DNA from: Rhodoferax sp. BLA1
GTDB taxonomy: Bacteria > Pseudomonadota > Gammaproteobacteria > Burkholderiales > Burkholderiaceae_C
Assembly: GCF_013416775.1 (NCBI RefSeq)
Contig: NZ_SZVI01000013.1
Coordinates: 62,001-126,000, forward strand
Length of the DNA: 64,000 bases
Reading direction: 5' to 3'
The notes under the pieces are model-generated. The model was not told the DNA's origin, searched no databases, and saw only the letters and a list, made by a program, of their open reading frames with translations. Positions within the stretch are counted from its first letter, which is position 1. The number at the start of each line of letters is the position of its first letter. Positions 19,571 through 30,770 of the stretch are shown here, one piece after another. The position numbers and the translations under genes were made by a program.

Positions 19571-19780
19571 TTTTTTAGAGGTTTTATCTTTCGTCAGATC
19601 CACCCAGACGTCCCAATCGTGCTCAATCACCTCGGGGATGGGCATGGGGCGCGGAAAACGCCGCCGTTCTGGCAGGGTGTTGTCTGCGGGGTTGCTGGCA
19701 AGGTTCTCAGAAACAGCTGATCCTTTGCCCCCTTTGACCGGCACGGACTCTTGACGTTTTAGTAATTTCTTGAACAGCAT
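19562..19780 (-). CDS. Hypothetical protein (72 residues)
   Basis: I do not recognise this protein. It is small and hydrophilic, with a basic N-terminus (MLFKKLLKRQ), a proline/arginine segment (RRRFPRPMPIPEVIEHDWDV) and a lysine-rich C-terminus. It has no signal peptide or membrane segment. Its 3' end overlaps the truncated transposase by 9 bases, so the IS remnant may have altered its C-terminus. Whether it is expressed is uncertain. Confidence 0.45.
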   Translation of the reverse strand: MLFKKLLKRQESVPVKGGKGSAVSENLASNPADNTLPERRRFPRPMPIPEVIEHDWDVWVDLTKDKTSKKSN

Positions 19781-19867
19781 GTTGCTTGCACTTTAAGGGC
19801 AACTCAGCCATGTGACCAAACCCACTTTGTAACAATGGTTATTTACCGTTACACAACAGCCTCGGGG

Positions 19868-20200
19868 TCAGAGCTTGGGTTTGTCGCTGTGCGACACCTC
19901 GTAGCCATCAGCCACATACGCTGGCCCTTTCATCAGCCAGACAATGATGCAGCCAATGCCAACGGTCAAAACAGCCGTCCAGACAAAAGCCACGATGCCC
20001 ACCATCAAGAAATCAAACGCCTGAACATGTCGTTCAATTTCGGAGGCACTGCCCTGCGTCAGCAAAAACCGCGCCAGCCAGGCCGCTAGCGCAGGTAAGA
20101 CCGTGCCAGCCAACAGAACCTGTGGCAAGCGTTTGAGCAAACGCCACTCAAAACCGTAAGGCGTTCTCTGATAACCCGGAAGTTTGTTGAGCCAAGACAT
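19868..20200 (-). CDS. Hypothetical membrane protein (110 residues)
   Basis: Unrecognised family. The protein begins MSWLNKLPGYQRTPYGFEWR and has two hydrophobic segments (about residues 28-48 and 66-92), with a cytoplasmic-looking C-terminal tail rich in charged residues. It lies just downstream of a GNAT gene on the same strand (21-base gap), so it may be the distal gene of that transcript. Function is unknown. Confidence 0.6.
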   Translation of the reverse strand: MSWLNKLPGYQRTPYGFEWRLLKRLPQVLLAGTVLPALAAWLARFLLTQGSASEIERHVQAFDFLMVGIVAFVWTAVLTVGIGCIIVWLMKGPAYVADGYEVSHSDKPKL

Positions 20201-20221
20201 GGTGTGTGCTTGCTGGTGGCT

Positions 20222-20725
20222 TCAGAGCCACTTCTGCATGAACTGAGCGTGGCCCATGCTGGGTTCAAGCTGGTAGTTGTCAAACCCAATGCGCCGATAC
20301 AGTTTGGCTGCCGGTGCATTGCCCGAGAGCACTTCCAGCGTCAGTTTGCAGGCACCGCGCTCACGCGCGAGCTGCTCCACCAAGGCCAGCATCTGCTCCG
20401 CAATACGCAGCCCACGGTGGCTGGCGGCCACCACCACATCGTGGATATTCACCAGCGGCTGGCAGGCAAAGGTCGAGAAACCCTCAACACAGTTGACCAG
20501 GCCCACGGGCAAACCCGCTTGCGCATCATCAAACGCCAGCACACTGAAAATTGTGGGGCGCGCCTGCAAAGCGGCAGGCAAATTGGCCTTGGTGAAGGCT
20601 GACAAAGGCTCGCCACCACCGGTCGGGTCTTGGGCGTAAGCATCCAGCAAACCCACCAGGGCAGACGCATGGATCGGGTTGGTGTAGGCGGCGCGACACA
20701 GGCGCAAGTTCGGGGTGCGACTCAT
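20222..20725 (-). CDS. GNAT-family N-acetyltransferase
   Basis: A 167-residue acetyltransferase. The acetyl-CoA-binding region appears as VVAASHRGLRIAEQMLALVEQL (motif A, R-G-x-G/A type, near residues 101-122), followed by GNAPAAKLYRRIGF near residue 145, the common C-terminal GNAT segment. The substrate is unknown. It begins 9 bases after the glmM stop, suggesting co-transcription with folP-glmM. Confidence 0.82.
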   Translation of the reverse strand: MSRTPNLRLCRAAYTNPIHASALVGLLDAYAQDPTGGGEPLSAFTKANLPAALQARPTIFSVLAFDDAQAGLPVGLVNCVEGFSTFACQPLVNIHDVVVAASHRGLRIAEQMLALVEQLARERGACKLTLEVLSGNAPAAKLYRRIGFDNYQLEPSMGHAQFMQKWL

Positions 20726-20734
20726 TGGCTGATC

Positions 20735-22066
20735 TCAGGCTGCAAGGGTTTTGGCAATACGTTGGGCGCATGCCTTGGCTTGGGTGGCGTCACGCGCTTC
20801 GACCATGACGCGCACCAGGGGCTCGGTACCGCTGGCACGGATCAGCACCCGCCCGCTTTGGCCCAATTCGGCCTCGACCGCACGGGTCTCCGGTGCCAGC
20901 TGCGGACTGGCCTTCCAGTCCTGACCCGGTTGCAGGCGCACATTGATCATGGTCTGGGGAAATAGCACCACCTCCTTGACCAAGGTAGCCAAGCTCTGGC
21001 CGCTGCGCACCACGGTTTGCAGCACCTGCAGGGCAGAAATCAGACCGTCACCTGTGGAGTGTTTGTCCAGTGCCAGCAAATGCCCGGAACCCTCACCACC
21101 CAGCAACCACTGGTTTTTTTCGAGCTCTTCGAGCACATAACGGTCACCCACCTTGGCGCGTACAAAAGCCACACCACGTGCGATCAAGGCCAGTTCCACC
21201 GCCATATTGGTCATCAAGGTGCCGACCACACCCGGCACCGGTTCACCACGACGAAGCCGGTCATCGACCATCAGGTAGAGCAACTCGTCACCGTTGTACA
21301 GCCGCCCTTGGGCATCCACAATCTGCAGCCGGTCGGCGTCACCATCGAGTGCCACGCCCATGTCGGCCCGGTGTGCCTTGACGGCCTCCACCAGCGCCTC
21401 GGGATGGGTGGCGCCCACGCCACGGTTGATGTTGAGACCGTCGGGCGCACAGCCGATGGCAATCACCTCAGCACCCAGTTCATGGAACACCTTGGGCGCG
21501 ATGTTGTAGGCGGCGCCATGGGCGGCATCGACCACGATGCGCATCCCTTTGAGCGTCAGGTTGTTGGCGAAGGTGCTTTTACAGAACTCGATGTAACGAC
21601 CAGCGGCGTCATCCAGGCGACGTGAACGTCCCAGATTGGCCGAATCCCCCCAAACCGGCTCCATCGCCAGAACCGCTTCCACATCACGCTCCCATTCGTC
21701 GGAAAGCTTGGTGCCCTGGGCGCTGAAGAACTTGATGCCGTTGTCATCAAACGGGTTGTGGCTGGCGCTGATCACAACGCCCAGAGAGGCGCGCTGCGCC
21801 CTGGTCAGGTAGGCCACGCCGGGTGTAGGCAAAGGGCCAAGCAAGACCACGTCGACACCGGCCGAGTTGAAGCCACTCTCCAGCGCACTCTCCAGCATGT
21901 AGCCCGAGATGCGGGTGTCCTTGCCAATCAGCACGGTGGGCCGCGCCTCGGAGCGTTTGAGCACGCGCCCCACAGCATGCGCCAGACGCAACACAAAATC
22001 GGCGGTGATAGGGCTTTGCCCCACGGTGCCACGAATGCCATCGGTTCCAAAATATTGACGCGTCAT
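20735..22066 (-). CDS. glmM: Phosphoglucosamine mutase
   Basis: A 443-residue enzyme that converts glucosamine-6-phosphate to glucosamine-1-phosphate for peptidoglycan and LPS precursors. It starts [16 protein letters not shown] at ATG 22066, the standard N-terminus; a longer in-frame extension runs into folP. The phosphoserine loop is [16 protein letters not shown] near residue 102 and the metal loop is DGDADR near residue 241. The C-terminal [15 protein letters not shown] is the phosphate-binding motif. It overlaps folP by 4 bases, the usual folP-glmM pair. Confidence 0.95.
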   Translation of the reverse strand: MTRQYFGTDGIRGTVGQSPITADFVLRLAHAVGRVLKRSEARPTVLIGKDTRISGYMLESALESGFNSAGVDVVLLGPLPTPGVAYLTRAQRASLGVVISASHNPFDDNGIKFFSAQGTKLSDEWERDVEAVLAMEPVWGDSANLGRSRRLDDAAGRYIEFCKSTFANNLTLKGMRIVVDAAHGAAYNIAPKVFHELGAEVIAIGCAPDGLNINRGVGATHPEALVEAVKAHRADMGVALDGDADRLQIVDAQGRLYNGDELLYLMVDDRLRRGEPVPGVVGTLMTNMAVELALIARGVAFVRAKVGDRYVLEELEKNQWLLGGEGSGHLLALDKHSTGDGLISALQVLQTVVRSGQSLATLVKEVVLFPQTMINVRLQPGQDWKASPQLAPETRAVEAELGQSGRVLIRASGTEPLVRVMVEARDATQAKACAQRIAKTLAA

Positions 22067-22968
22067 GAAGCGGTGTGTCCTTGTGAATCCATCGGAGTGA
22101 GTTGGGTTGATCTTATCGCCTCGAGCACCTTCAAAATCTGCACGGTTTCCTTGACATCGTGCACACGCACCACTGACGCTCCCTGCTGCACAGCACACAG
22201 AACAGCCGCCAGGCTGGGTGCCAGCCGCTCCTGGGGCGCGAGCTTCTCGCCCTGATCTGCGCGCACTGTCATGCCCGCCAGTGACGACTTGCGTGACCAA
22301 CCCGCCAGCAAGGGGTAGCCTGCTACGAGCAGCTCGGACTGGCGAGCCAGCAGCGCAAAATTCTGCGCCACGGTTTTGCCAAAGCCGATGCCCGGGTCCA
22401 GCAAAATTCTGGTCTTTTCAACCCCTAGCCCGCATAGAACCTGAGCTGATTGCTCCAGAAACGAGAGTACCTGGGGAACCACATCAGCCTGCATGGGCTG
22501 AACTTGCATGGTTTGTGGCTCCAGGTGCATGTGCATCAAGCACACACCACAATTCGGGTGCGACGCCACGACCCATGTGGCATCGGCCAGACCCTGCGCA
22601 TCACGCCAGCGCAAGGCCCACACATCGTTGATGATGTCGGCCCCTAGGTCAAGTACAGCCTTCATGACCTGCGGTTTGTAGGTATCCACCGACACCGGCA
22701 CACCCAATTTGACGGCCTCTTTGACCACCGGCACAACCCGTGCCAGTTCCTCCGCCAATCCCACAGGTGGCGCACCGGGCCTCGTCGATTCACCACCAAT
22801 GTCCAGGATATCGGCTCCGTCGCGTAGCAGCAACTCGCCATGCCGCAGCGCCGCTGTTGTGCTGTCATGGTGGCCACCATCCGAGAAGGAATCGGGCGTG
22901 ACGTTGACGATGCCCATCACCTTCGGGGCGCTCAGGTCAATCTGGAAGCGGGTGGTTTGCCAATACAT
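22063..22968 (-). CDS. folP: Dihydropteroate synthase
   Basis: A 301-residue folate enzyme that condenses 4-aminobenzoate with 6-hydroxymethyl-dihydropterin diphosphate, the sulfonamide target. Signature motifs are [16 protein letters not shown] (residues 17-32) and [14 protein letters not shown] (about residues 53-66). A GIGFGKT segment and a terminal RVHD complete the active site. It is translationally coupled to glmM by a 4-base overlap and separated from ftsH by a terminator at 22976-22998. Confidence 0.95.
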   Translation of the reverse strand: MYWQTTRFQIDLSAPKVMGIVNVTPDSFSDGGHHDSTTAALRHGELLLRDGADILDIGGESTRPGAPPVGLAEELARVVPVVKEAVKLGVPVSVDTYKPQVMKAVLDLGADIINDVWALRWRDAQGLADATWVVASHPNCGVCLMHMHLEPQTMQVQPMQADVVPQVLSFLEQSAQVLCGLGVEKTRILLDPGIGFGKTVAQNFALLARQSELLVAGYPLLAGWSRKSSLAGMTVRADQGEKLAPQERLAPSLAAVLCAVQQGASVVRVHDVKETVQILKVLEAIRSTQLTPMDSQGHTAS

Positions 22969-22975
22969 AGTCCAT

Positions 22976-23005
22976 AAAAAACGGGGCTCGCGCCCCGTTT
23001 TTTTT
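22976..23005. terminator. Terminator between ftsH and folP
   Basis: ACGGGGC (22981-22987) pairs with GCCCCGT (22992-22998) around TCGC. A-run on the left (22976-22981) and T-run on the right (22998-23005) make it work on both strands. On the minus strand it ends the ftsH transcript 20 bases after the stop codon. Confidence 0.88.
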
Positions 23006-23017
23006 AATCTGCTTAGA

Positions 23018-24949
23018 TCAGGCCGCGTGAGGCGCTGCGTCTGTTTTCACAGCGGGAGTACCGCCACTGCCAGTGTCTGAACCAGCCGTTGGCATACGCG
23101 GTGTCCAGTCCTTGGGCGGACGTGGCTCCTTGCCAGCCATGATGTCGTCGAGTTGCTCGCTGTCGATGGTTTCCCATTCCAGCAAGGCCTTGGCCATGGC
23201 GTGCATCTTGGAGCTATGTTCTTCGATCAGGCGACGCGCCAGGGCGTACTGCTCGTCAATGATGCGGCGCACTTCGGCATCCACCTTCTGCATGGTTTCT
23301 TCACTCATGTTGGTGGTTTTGGTCACCGAGCGGCCCAGGAACACTTCGCCTTCGTTCTCGGCATAGACCATCGGACCCAAGGCCGCCGTCATACCGTAAC
23401 GCATCACCATGTCGCGGGCGATCTGGGTGGCGCGCTCAAAGTCATTGCTGGCACCGGTGGTCATCTGGTTCATGAACACTTCTTCAGCGATCCGGCCACC
23501 AAACAACATGCTGATCTGGTTGAGCATGAACTCCTTGTCGTAGCTGTAGCGGTCTTGCGCGGGCAGGCTCATGGTCACGCCCAGAGCGCGGCCACGCGGG
23601 ATGATGGTGACCTTGTGTACCGGGTCACATTTAGGCAGCAACTTGCCAATCAAAGCGTGACCCGACTCGTGGTACGCGGTGTTACGGCGCTCTTCCTCGG
23701 GCATGACCATGCTCTTGCGCTCGGGGCCCATCAGGATCTTGTCCTTGGCCTTCTCGAAGTCCTGCATCTCCACCGTGCGGGCGTTGCGTCGTGCCGCCAT
23801 CAAGGCAGCTTCGTTGCAGAGGTTGGCCAGGTCCGCACCACTCATGCCGGGTGTGCCACGGGCAATCACGCCGGGGTTCACATCGGCGCTGACCGGCACC
23901 TTGCGCATGTGCACGTTCAGAATCTGTTCCCGGCCACGGATGTCGGGCAGGGTCACATACACCTGGCGGTCAAAACGGCCCGGACGCAACAATGCAGCGT
24001 CCAGAATGTCGGGGCGATTGGTGGCAGCCACCACAATCACGCCCAGGTTGGTTTCGAAACCGTCCATTTCAACCAGCATCTGGTTGAGGGTTTGTTCACG
24101 TTCGTCATTGCCACCACCCAGGCCTGCGCCACGTTGGCGGCCGACCGCATCAATTTCATCGATGAAGATGATGCAAGGTGCGTTCTTTTTGGCGTTTTCG
24201 AACATGTCACGCACCCGGGAGGCACCCACGCCCACAAACATCTCGACAAAATCAGAACCCGAGATGCTGAAAAATGGCACCTTGGCTTCACCGGCGATGC
24301 TCTTGGCCAGCAGGGTTTTACCGGTGCCGGGCGGGCCCACCAGCAGCAGACCGCGCGGAATGCGACCGCCAAGCTTCTGAAACTTGGCCGGGTCTTTGAG
24401 GAAGTCAACCACTTCCTTGACTTCTTCCTTGGCCTCGTCACAACCAGCCACATCGGCAAAAGTCACGGTGTTGGTGTTTTCATCGAGCAGACGGGCTTTG
24501 CTTTTGCCGAAGCTGAACGCTCCGCCCTTGCCACCGCCTTGCATCTGGCGCATGAAATACACCCAGACGCCGATCAACAACAACATCGGGCCCCAGCTGA
24601 CCAGCAGGGTCATCAGGAGCGAGCCCTCTTCTTTGGGACGCACATCAAACTTGACGTCATTGGCAATCAGGTCTCCCACCAGACCGCGGTCCAGGTAAGT
24701 GGCGGTGGTGCGGACTCGGCGGTCATCACTGGTGGTGGCCACAATTTCCGTGCCGTTTTGCCCTTCCAGAATGACCGCGCTCTTGATCTGGTTGTTGCGA
24801 ACTTCATCCAGAAAATCGGAATAGCCTACATACGAGGCACCGGCAGCCGGACGGGTGTCAAACTGTTTGAAAACAGTAAACAACACCATCGCGATAACCA
24901 GCCAGACCGCAATTTTTGAAAACCATGGATTGTTCAAGCGAAGCTCCAA
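23018..24949 (-). CDS. ftsH: ATP-dependent zinc metalloprotease FtsH
   Basis: A 643-residue inner-membrane AAA protease that degrades membrane proteins and short-lived regulators. There are two membrane helices (about residues 10-26 and 110-130) flanking a periplasmic domain. Walker A is GPPGTGKT near residue 205, Walker [10 protein letters not shown] near residue 264, the second region of homology is near 320, and the zinc motif HESGH lies near 425. The C-terminus is low complexity (Gly/Thr/Pro-rich). It lies downstream of rlmE on the same strand, the conserved rlmE-ftsH pair. Confidence 0.96.
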   Translation of the reverse strand: MELRLNNPWFSKIAVWLVIAMVLFTVFKQFDTRPAAGASYVGYSDFLDEVRNNQIKSAVILEGQNGTEIVATTSDDRRVRTTATYLDRGLVGDLIANDVKFDVRPKEEGSLLMTLLVSWGPMLLLIGVWVYFMRQMQGGGKGGAFSFGKSKARLLDENTNTVTFADVAGCDEAKEEVKEVVDFLKDPAKFQKLGGRIPRGLLLVGPPGTGKTLLAKSIAGEAKVPFFSISGSDFVEMFVGVGASRVRDMFENAKKNAPCIIFIDEIDAVGRQRGAGLGGGNDEREQTLNQMLVEMDGFETNLGVIVVAATNRPDILDAALLRPGRFDRQVYVTLPDIRGREQILNVHMRKVPVSADVNPGVIARGTPGMSGADLANLCNEAALMAARRNARTVEMQDFEKAKDKILMGPERKSMVMPEEERRNTAYHESGHALIGKLLPKCDPVHKVTIIPRGRALGVTMSLPAQDRYSYDKEFMLNQISMLFGGRIAEEVFMNQMTTGASNDFERATQIARDMVMRYGMTAALGPMVYAENEGEVFLGRSVTKTTNMSEETMQKVDAEVRRIIDEQYALARRLIEEHSSKMHAMAKALLEWETIDSEQLDDIMAGKEPRPPKDWTPRMPTAGSDTGSGGTPAVKTDAAPHAA

Positions 24950-25036
24950 TAAAAACGCATGACAGGCGTTAAAAACTCAAGGGCACAATTCTAGGCTTTT
25001 CAGCTGCTGGCAACCAGCACCGAGAAGGGATCATCC

Positions 25037-25729
25037 TCAGCGAGCACATGGAAATGCAGCATTTTTTTGCACCATCCCCACCAGAAAAGTCTCGGACGAA
25101 CGGTCTCGTGATGCCTTGGGCTTGATGCACTTGACAGTGACAAACATCTCGCGAAAGCGTTTGACCAGGCTGTCATAACTGCCCCCGTGGAACACCTTGG
25201 CCACCAAGGCCCCTTGTGGTTTCAGGTGCAACTGCGCAAATTCAAGCGCCAGTTCCACCAGATGCTCAACACGGGCAGCATCGGCTGAATCAATGCCCGA
25301 CAGATTAGGCGCCATATCCGAGATCACCAGATCAGCCAGTTGACCCTGTAGATGACCAGCCAGTTCAGCGAGCACATCATCTTCACGGATATCACCCTGG
25401 ATGAACAACACGTCTTCAATCGGCTGCATCGGCAGGATGTCCAGTGCAATGATGCGGCCATTGAGTTGCCCCGCAGCGGCGCCCCCGCCCTGCGCCGACT
25501 TGGGCGACATCTTGCGCCGCACATACTGGCTCCAGGCGCCCGGTGTGGACCCCAGATCCACCACCAGTTGCCCGGGTTTGATGAGGTGCAGGTTCTCATC
25601 AATTTCCTTGAGTTTGTAGGCCGCCCGCGCCCGATAACCGTCTTTTTGGGCCAATTTGACGTAGGTATCGTTCACGTGGTCATTGAGCCACGCGCGATTG
25701 ACCTTGCTGCTTTTAACTGCTGATTTCAT
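25037..25729 (-). CDS. rlmE: 23S rRNA (uridine-2'-O) methyltransferase RlmE
   Basis: A 230-residue enzyme that methylates U2552 of 23S rRNA, a late step of large-subunit assembly. The start at ATG 25729 gives [20 protein letters not shown], matching the family. The K-D-K-E catalytic tetrad is visible: [21 protein letters not shown] and SSETFLVG. The SAM motif is [13 protein letters not shown]. It is divergent from the YhbY-type gene with only 27 bases between starts, and upstream of ftsH. Confidence 0.94.
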   Translation of the reverse strand: MKSAVKSSKVNRAWLNDHVNDTYVKLAQKDGYRARAAYKLKEIDENLHLIKPGQLVVDLGSTPGAWSQYVRRKMSPKSAQGGGAAAGQLNGRIIALDILPMQPIEDVLFIQGDIREDDVLAELAGHLQGQLADLVISDMAPNLSGIDSADAARVEHLVELALEFAQLHLKPQGALVAKVFHGGSYDSLVKRFREMFVTVKCIKPKASRDRSSETFLVGMVQKNAAFPCAR

Positions 25730-25744
25730 TTTGTGTATCTCGCC

Positions 25745-25751
25745 GATAATA
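25745..25751. promoter_or_regulatory. Shared bidirectional -10 region of rlmE and the YhbY-type gene
   Basis: The plus strand GATAAT (25745-25750) and the minus strand TATTAT (complement of 25746-25751) overlap almost completely. Both are close to the -10 consensus. In the plus direction the predicted start lies about 6 bases later at the ATG of 25757, giving a leaderless message. A convincing -35 is not seen on either side. Confidence 0.4.
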
Positions 25752-25756
25752 CGGCC

Positions 25757-26230
25757 ATGCCTCAAATATTACTGACCCCTGCCCAGCGCAAATCACACCG
25801 CGCCGACGCGCACCACCTCGACCCCGTGGTCATGATCGGTGGTGACGGCCTGACTGCTGCCGTCAAAAAAGAAACCGATGCCGCCCTGAATGCCCACGGG
25901 CTGATCAAGGTGCGGGTGTTTTCCGATGACCGCGCCGCCCGCGAAACCATGTTTGCCACCCTCGCCGACGAACTGAACGCGGCGCCGATCCAGCACATCG
26001 GCAAACTGCTGGTGCTCTGGCGGCCCATGCCCGAGCGCGAAAAAACCGTTGACGAAGACCGTATGCCTGGCCCCAAGGATGTGAAAGTCCTCAAGTTCAG
26101 TAAACGCGGCGGCCAACGCCCCGAAGTCAAAACCCTGCGTGTACTGGGCAACCAGCGCCTGACCTCCGGTGGCCAGATCAAACGCGCCAAAAAGAAACCC
26201 ATCAGCATCAAAAAACGCAACCAGAACTGA
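25757..26230 (+). CDS. YhbY-family RNA-binding (CRM domain) protein
   Basis: A 157-residue protein whose first 100 residues form a CRM domain, with [20 protein letters not shown] and the following GGDGLT loop corresponding to the GxxG RNA-binding element. The C-terminal 60 residues are a basic tail ([13 protein letters not shown]). Family members associate with pre-50S ribosomal particles. Start at ATG 25757 matches the family; upstream extension would enter the promoter. Its location opposite rlmE, another 50S maturation factor, fits that role. Confidence 0.88.
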   Translation: MPQILLTPAQRKSHRADAHHLDPVVMIGGDGLTAAVKKETDAALNAHGLIKVRVFSDDRAARETMFATLADELNAAPIQHIGKLLVLWRPMPEREKTVDEDRMPGPKDVKVLKFSKRGGQRPEVKTLRVLGNQRLTSGGQIKRAKKKPISIKKRNQN

Positions 26231-26261
26231 GCCGCTGCGCTCATCGGCGTTTGCTAACGCT

Positions 26262-26286
26262 GCGATCCGTGCACCCCACGGATCGC
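26262..26286. terminator. Bidirectional hairpin between convergent genes
   Basis: A perfect 10-base stem, GCGATCCGTG (26262-26271) with CACGGATCGC (26277-26286), lies between the convergent YhbY-type gene and the DUF4149 gene. The following T-run is poor, so it may act as a weak terminator or RNA stabiliser. Confidence 0.6.
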
Positions 26287-26306
26287 TCTACACCCAACTT
26301 CTCTGA

Positions 26307-26729
26307 TCAACCGGCTCTGCCAAGCAGCTTCTTGAACGTGAGGCTTGCACACAGCCACTGTGCAATGTAAAGCCCCACACCCACGCTGTGCCACAGCGGC
26401 AAATTCTGGCGTGCCACGATGCGTGGCGCCACGGCCAGCTCTGACAACAAGGCCAGCAACATCCCAAACACTATATAAACAATAGCAGACTGCGCTTGCT
26501 CTACCTGGGCCAGAGGCTGATTTGACCTTGAAACCATCAACAGCAACAGGCCACACACCAGCGCCACCCAGGTCTGTGCGGTGAACAGCTTGGCCGCCAT
26601 GTTGCCCGCCATGGCCGGGCTCGGCAGGTGGGCAAACAACATTGGCACAACATACCCAGCCACCGTGGTCAGGCTGCCCCACCACAGGGCCGCAACCCAG
26701 ACCGAGGAGCGAGGTAAAAAATCTCTCAT
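26307..26729 (-). CDS. DUF4149 domain-containing membrane protein
   Basis: A 140-residue protein with four hydrophobic segments, beginning MRDFLPRSSVWVAALWWGSL. The chosen start is ATG 26729; an in-frame TTG at 26735 is less likely. Residues near 68-85 (NQPLAQVEQAQSAIVY) are encoded by a degenerate copy of the dispersed repeat, which runs through the second half of the gene. Function is unknown, and the gene lies just downstream of greA. Confidence 0.75.
   Translation of the reverse strand: MRDFLPRSSVWVAALWWGSLTTVAGYVVPMLFAHLPSPAMAGNMAAKLFTAQTWVALVCGLLLLMVSRSNQPLAQVEQAQSAIVYIVFGMLLALLSELAVAPRIVARQNLPLWHSVGVGLYIAQWLCASLTFKKLLGRAG
26471..26525 (+). repeat. Dispersed repeat inside the DUF4149 coding sequence
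   Basis: The plus strand contains AATAGCAGACTGCGCTTGCT, then CTACCTGGGCCAGAGGCTGA, matching the repeat with a degenerate centre. In the gene direction it is translated without a stop as NQPLAQVEQAQSAIVY, in the same frame as the copies inside the trmH-like and lpxB genes. Confidence 0.55.
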
Positions 26730-26775
26730 GAACAAAGGCCTGCTTTCACCTGCTGGAACAACCAGGCCAAGACCA

Positions 26776-27252
26776 TCACAGGTAGCTGACGCTGATCACT
26801 TCCCAGCGGCGCAGGCCACCAGGTGCTTGCACTTCAGCCACATCACCCACTTCTTTGCCAATCAGGGCACGGGCAATCGGGCTGTTGACGTTGACCAGAC
26901 CCAGTTTGATGTCGGCTTCGTCTTCCCCAACAATCTGGTAGCTGGCTTTGTCGCCGGTGTCTTCGTCTTCCAGTGCGACGGTCGAGCCAAACACCACACG
27001 GCCATCGGCGTGTAAATCGGCTGGGTCAATGATTTGTGCAGCCGAGAGTTTGCCTTCAATCTCCTGGATGCGCCCTTCCACAAAACCCTGCTTGTCCTTG
27101 GCGGCTTCGTACTCGGCGTTTTCGCTCAGATCACCCTGTGCCCGCGCTTCGGCAATCGCGTTGATCACCGCTGGACGTTCAAAGGCTTTGAGTTGGTGCA
27201 ACTCAGCTTTGAGTTTGTCTGCACCGCGTTTGGTGATGGGAAGTGTCGCCAC
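26776..27252 (-). CDS. greA: Transcription elongation factor GreA
   Basis: A 158-residue protein with the usual two parts: an N-terminal coiled coil whose tip carries [13 protein letters not shown] (about residues 40-52) with the acidic residues that stimulate RNA cleavage by RNA polymerase, and a C-terminal FKBP-like domain. It rescues backtracked polymerase. It is 204 bases downstream of carB and probably has its own promoter in that gap. The start at ATG 27252 gives the standard [19 protein letters not shown]. Confidence 0.95.
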   Translation of the reverse strand: MATLPITKRGADKLKAELHQLKAFERPAVINAIAEARAQGDLSENAEYEAAKDKQGFVEGRIQEIEGKLSAAQIIDPADLHADGRVVFGSTVALEDEDTGDKASYQIVGEDEADIKLGLVNVNSPIARALIGKEVGDVAEVQAPGGLRRWEVISVSYL

Positions 27253-27388
27253 GTGAAGCTCCGTTATAAAAATAGTTCAACCAGACACACACACAACCCT
27301 CCCAACAGATAGACCACCCCGGCAGACACAAGGGGTACCGCCAGGTGGGAGCAGACTGTGGGAACGGTTTTGCGCAAGCCAAAATGAA

Positions 27389-27414
27389 ACCGCCGAACGT
27401 TGCCGTCCGGCGGT
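27389..27414 (-). terminator. Terminator after carB
   Basis: ACCGCCG (27389-27395) and CGGCGGT (27408-27414) form a 7-base stem, and on the minus strand it is followed by TTCATTTT. It lies about 45 bases after the carB stop and before greA. Confidence 0.7.
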
Positions 27415-27456
27415 GTTGTTCAATTATGCCGCGAATTGGGCGCGTTGACGACTCTT

Positions 27457-30400
27457 TTAACCCTTCAATTGCGCGTGCATCTCCTGCACCGAAATCACAT
27501 CCAGCGAGTCCATACAACGCATGCCCTCCACCGCCGCCTCGGCCCCGGCAATCGTGGTGAAGGTGGTCACGCGGTTGAGCAGCGCGGAGGTGCGGATCTG
27601 GCGCGAGTCGGCAATCGCGTTGCGACGCTCTTCCACGGTGTTGATCACCAGCACAATCTCGTCGTTTTTGAGCATGTCCACAATATGTGGGCGGCCTTCG
27701 GTGACCTTGTTGACCACAGCACAAGGCACACCAGCGGCGTTGATGGATGCCGCCGTGCCTTTGGTGGCCACCACAGCAAAATTCATAGCAGTGAGCGCCC
27801 GTGCCACCTCGATCGCCTGCGGCTTGTCACTGCCCTTGACCGAGATAAACACCTTGCCACTGGGTGAACCATCGGCCTTGAATGGACGCGGCAGCTTGGA
27901 GCCGGCCCCCATCTGCGACTTGACAAAGGCTTCACCAAAGGTTTTGCCCACACCCATCACCTCACCGGTGGATTTCATCTCCGGGCCAAGAATCGTGTCC
28001 ACACCGGGGAACTTGACAAACGGGAAGACCGCTTCCTTGACACAGAAATAGGGAGGATGCACCTCGGCGCCAATGCCTTGGGCATCAAGCGTCTGGCCGA
28101 CCATACAACGTGCAGCGACCTTGGCCAACTGGATGCCGGTGGCCTTGGAGACAAAGGGTACGGTGCGCGAGGCACGTGGGTTCACTTCGAGCACAAAGAT
28201 GATGTCCTGGCCATCCTTTTGCTGGATGGCAAACTGCACATTCATCAAACCCACCACGTTCAGGCCTTCGGCCATGGCTGCGGTCTGGCGTTTGAGCTCA
28301 TCGACGGTGGCTTGTTTCAGGTAATACGGTGGCAACGAGCAAGCCGAGTCACCACTGTGCACACCGGCTTGTTCGATGTGTTCCATCACCCCACCAATGA
28401 AGACCCGACCTACCGAGTCGCGCACCGCGTCCACATCACACTCGATAGCGTCGTTCAGGAAACGGTCCAGCAGCACTGGCGAGTCATGTGACACTTTGAC
28501 CGCTTCGCGCATGTAACGCTCCAGGTCGCGCTGTTCGTGCACGATTTCCATGGCACGGCCACCGAGCACGTAGCTTGGGCGCACCACCAGCGGGTAACCC
28601 AGTTCGGACGCTTTTTCCAGGGCCTCTGCCTCGGTACGGGCGGTGGCGTTGGGCGGCTGGCGCAATTTGAGTTCGTTCAGTAACTTCTGGAAACGTTCGC
28701 GGTCTTCGGCCGCATCAATCATGTCGGGGCTGGTGCCGATGATCGGCACGCCATTGGCCTCCAAGTCCAGCGCCAGTTTCAAAGGCGTCTGGCCGCCGTA
28801 TTGCACGATCACGCCGTGCGGTTTTTCCTTGTCGACGATCTCCAACACGTCTTCGAGCGTCAGCGGCTCGAAGTACAACCTGTCCGAGGTGTCGTAGTCG
28901 GTGGACACGGTTTCGGGGTTGCAGTTGACCATGATGGTCTCGTAGCCGTCTTCACGCATCGCCAATGCGGCATGCACGCAGCAGTAGTCGAATTCAATAC
29001 CCTGGCCAATGCGGTTCGGGCCACCACCGAGCACCATGATTTTTTTCTTGTTGGTGGGCTGCGCCTCACATTCCGAGCCTTCGGCTTCGTAGGTGGAATA
29101 CAGGTAGGCGGTGTTGGTGGCAAATTCGGCGGCGCAGGTGTCGACCCGTTTGTAGACCGGGCGCACACCCAAGGCGTGGCGGCGCGCGCGCACAGCGGTG
29201 TCGGTGGTCTTGAACTGCTTGGCCAGGCGACGGTCCGAGAAACCCTTTTGTTTGAGGGCACGCAGGGTGGCCGCATCAATGCTGTCCAGCGCAGTACCCA
29301 CGGCAGGTTGTGGCAAGCGTTCGATTTCCAGCTCCAGCTGGACAATCTGCTCGATTTGCACCAAAAACCACTTGTCAATCTTGGTGATGTCAAACACCTC
29401 ATCCACACTCCAGCCCGCAGCAAACGCGTCACCGACGTACCAGATGCGGTCCGGGCCGGGTTCACCGAGTTCTTTCTCGAGCAGCTCACGGTCCTGCGTT
29501 TTTTCATTCATGCCGTCCACACCGACTTCGAGGCCACGCAGGGCTTTCTGGAACGATTCCTGAAAGGTGCGACCCATGGCCATCACCTCACCCACCGACT
29601 TCATCTGGGTCGTGAGGCGGCTGTCGGCGGCCGGGAATTTCTCAAAGGCAAAACGCGGGATCTTGGTGACCACGTAGTCGATCGACGGCTCGAACGAGGC
29701 TGGCGTGGCACCGCCGGTGATCTCGTTGCGCAGTTCATCGAGCGTGTAACCCACCGCCAGCTTAGCCGCCACCTTGGCAATCGGAAAACCGGTGGCTTTG
29801 GAGGCCAATGCGGAGGAACGGCTCACGCGCGGGTTCATCTCAATGACGACCATGCGGCCGTCTTTCGGGTTGATCGAGAACTGCACGTTGGAGCCGCCGG
29901 TGTCCACACCAATCTCGCGCAGCACCGCCAAAGACGCGTTACGCAGAATCTGATATTCCTTGTCGGTCAGCGTCTGTGCCGGAGCCACGGTGATCGAGTC
30001 GCCGGTATGCACGCCCATCGGGTCCAAATTCTCGATCGAGCAGACGATGATGCAGTTGTCCGCCTTGTCGCGCACCACTTCCATCTCGTACTCTTTCCAG
30101 CCGAGCAGGGATTCTTCAATCAGCAACTCATTGGTGGGCGAGGCTTCCAAGCCGCGCTTGCAGATCACTTCAAATTCTTCGGGGTTGTAGGCGATGCCGC
30201 CACCGGTGCCGCCGAGTGTGAAGCTGGGGCGGATCACCGTGGGGAAACCAACCGTGCGCTGCACCTCCCAGGCCTCGGCCATGCTGTGGGCGATGCCAGA
30301 GCGGGCCGAACCGAGACCAATCTTGGTCATCGCGTCCTTGAACTTGAGGCGGTCTTCGGCCTTGTCGATGGCTTCCGGTGTGGCGCCAATCAGCTCGACC

Positions 30401-30756
30401 GGCTTGCCTGTAGCGGCACCGGTGTATTTGTCGAGCACGCCGTTGTGCCACAGGTCCAGTGCGCAGTTCAGCGCGGTCTGGCCACCCATGGTTGGCAGGA
30501 TCGCGTCCGGGCGCTCTTTGGCGATGATTTTTTCGACCGTCTGCCAGGTGATCGGCTCGATGTAGGTCACGTCCGCCGTGGCCGGGTCGGTCATGATGGT
30601 GGCCGGGTTGCTGTTGATCAGGATGACCTTGTAGCCCTCCTCACGCAGCGCCTTGCAGGCCTGCACGCCAGAGTAGTCAAACTCGCAGGCCTGGCCGATG
30701 ATGATCGGACCCGCACCAATGATCAGGATGCTTTGGATGTCAGTACGTTTTGTCAT
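27457..30756 (-). CDS. carB: Carbamoyl-phosphate synthase large subunit
   Basis: A 1,099-residue enzyme that makes carbamoyl phosphate for arginine and pyrimidine synthesis. Two homologous synthase halves are visible: the first near [17 protein letters not shown] (residue 14) and the second near [15 protein letters not shown] (residue 580). The C-terminal MGS-like domain is the allosteric region. It lies downstream of carA with a LysE-type exporter gene between them, and is about 25 residues longer than the E. coli protein because of small insertions. Confidence 0.96.
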   Translation of the reverse strand: MTKRTDIQSILIIGAGPIIIGQACEFDYSGVQACKALREEGYKVILINSNPATIMTDPATADVTYIEPITWQTVEKIIAKERPDAILPTMGGQTALNCALDLWHNGVLDKYTGAATGKPVELIGATPEAIDKAEDRLKFKDAMTKIGLGSARSGIAHSMAEAWEVQRTVGFPTVIRPSFTLGGTGGGIAYNPEEFEVICKRGLEASPTNELLIEESLLGWKEYEMEVVRDKADNCIIVCSIENLDPMGVHTGDSITVAPAQTLTDKEYQILRNASLAVLREIGVDTGGSNVQFSINPKDGRMVVIEMNPRVSRSSALASKATGFPIAKVAAKLAVGYTLDELRNEITGGATPASFEPSIDYVVTKIPRFAFEKFPAADSRLTTQMKSVGEVMAMGRTFQESFQKALRGLEVGVDGMNEKTQDRELLEKELGEPGPDRIWYVGDAFAAGWSVDEVFDITKIDKWFLVQIEQIVQLELEIERLPQPAVGTALDSIDAATLRALKQKGFSDRRLAKQFKTTDTAVRARRHALGVRPVYKRVDTCAAEFATNTAYLYSTYEAEGSECEAQPTNKKKIMVLGGGPNRIGQGIEFDYCCVHAALAMREDGYETIMVNCNPETVSTDYDTSDRLYFEPLTLEDVLEIVDKEKPHGVIVQYGGQTPLKLALDLEANGVPIIGTSPDMIDAAEDRERFQKLLNELKLRQPPNATARTEAEALEKASELGYPLVVRPSYVLGGRAMEIVHEQRDLERYMREAVKVSHDSPVLLDRFLNDAIECDVDAVRDSVGRVFIGGVMEHIEQAGVHSGDSACSLPPYYLKQATVDELKRQTAAMAEGLNVVGLMNVQFAIQQKDGQDIIFVLEVNPRASRTVPFVSKATGIQLAKVAARCMVGQTLDAQGIGAEVHPPYFCVKEAVFPFVKFPGVDTILGPEMKSTGEVMGVGKTFGEAFVKSQMGAGSKLPRPFKADGSPSGKVFISVKGSDKPQAIEVARALTAMNFAVVATKGTAASINAAGVPCAVVNKVTEGRPHIVDMLKNDEIVLVINTVEERRNAIADSRQIRTSALLNRVTTFTTIAGAEAAVEGMRCMDSLDVISVQEMHAQLKG

Positions 30757-30770
30757 AATTTTCTATTAAA

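Noticed and set aside
23153..24919. A 588-codon open frame opposite ftsH
   Set aside because: It mirrors the ftsH coding sequence; the histidine- and glutamine-rich translation is typical of an antisense shadow.
26254..26685. A second minus-strand frame overlapping the DUF4149 gene
   Set aside because: The other frame gives a membrane protein with a domain match; this one is low complexity and crosses the downstream hairpin.
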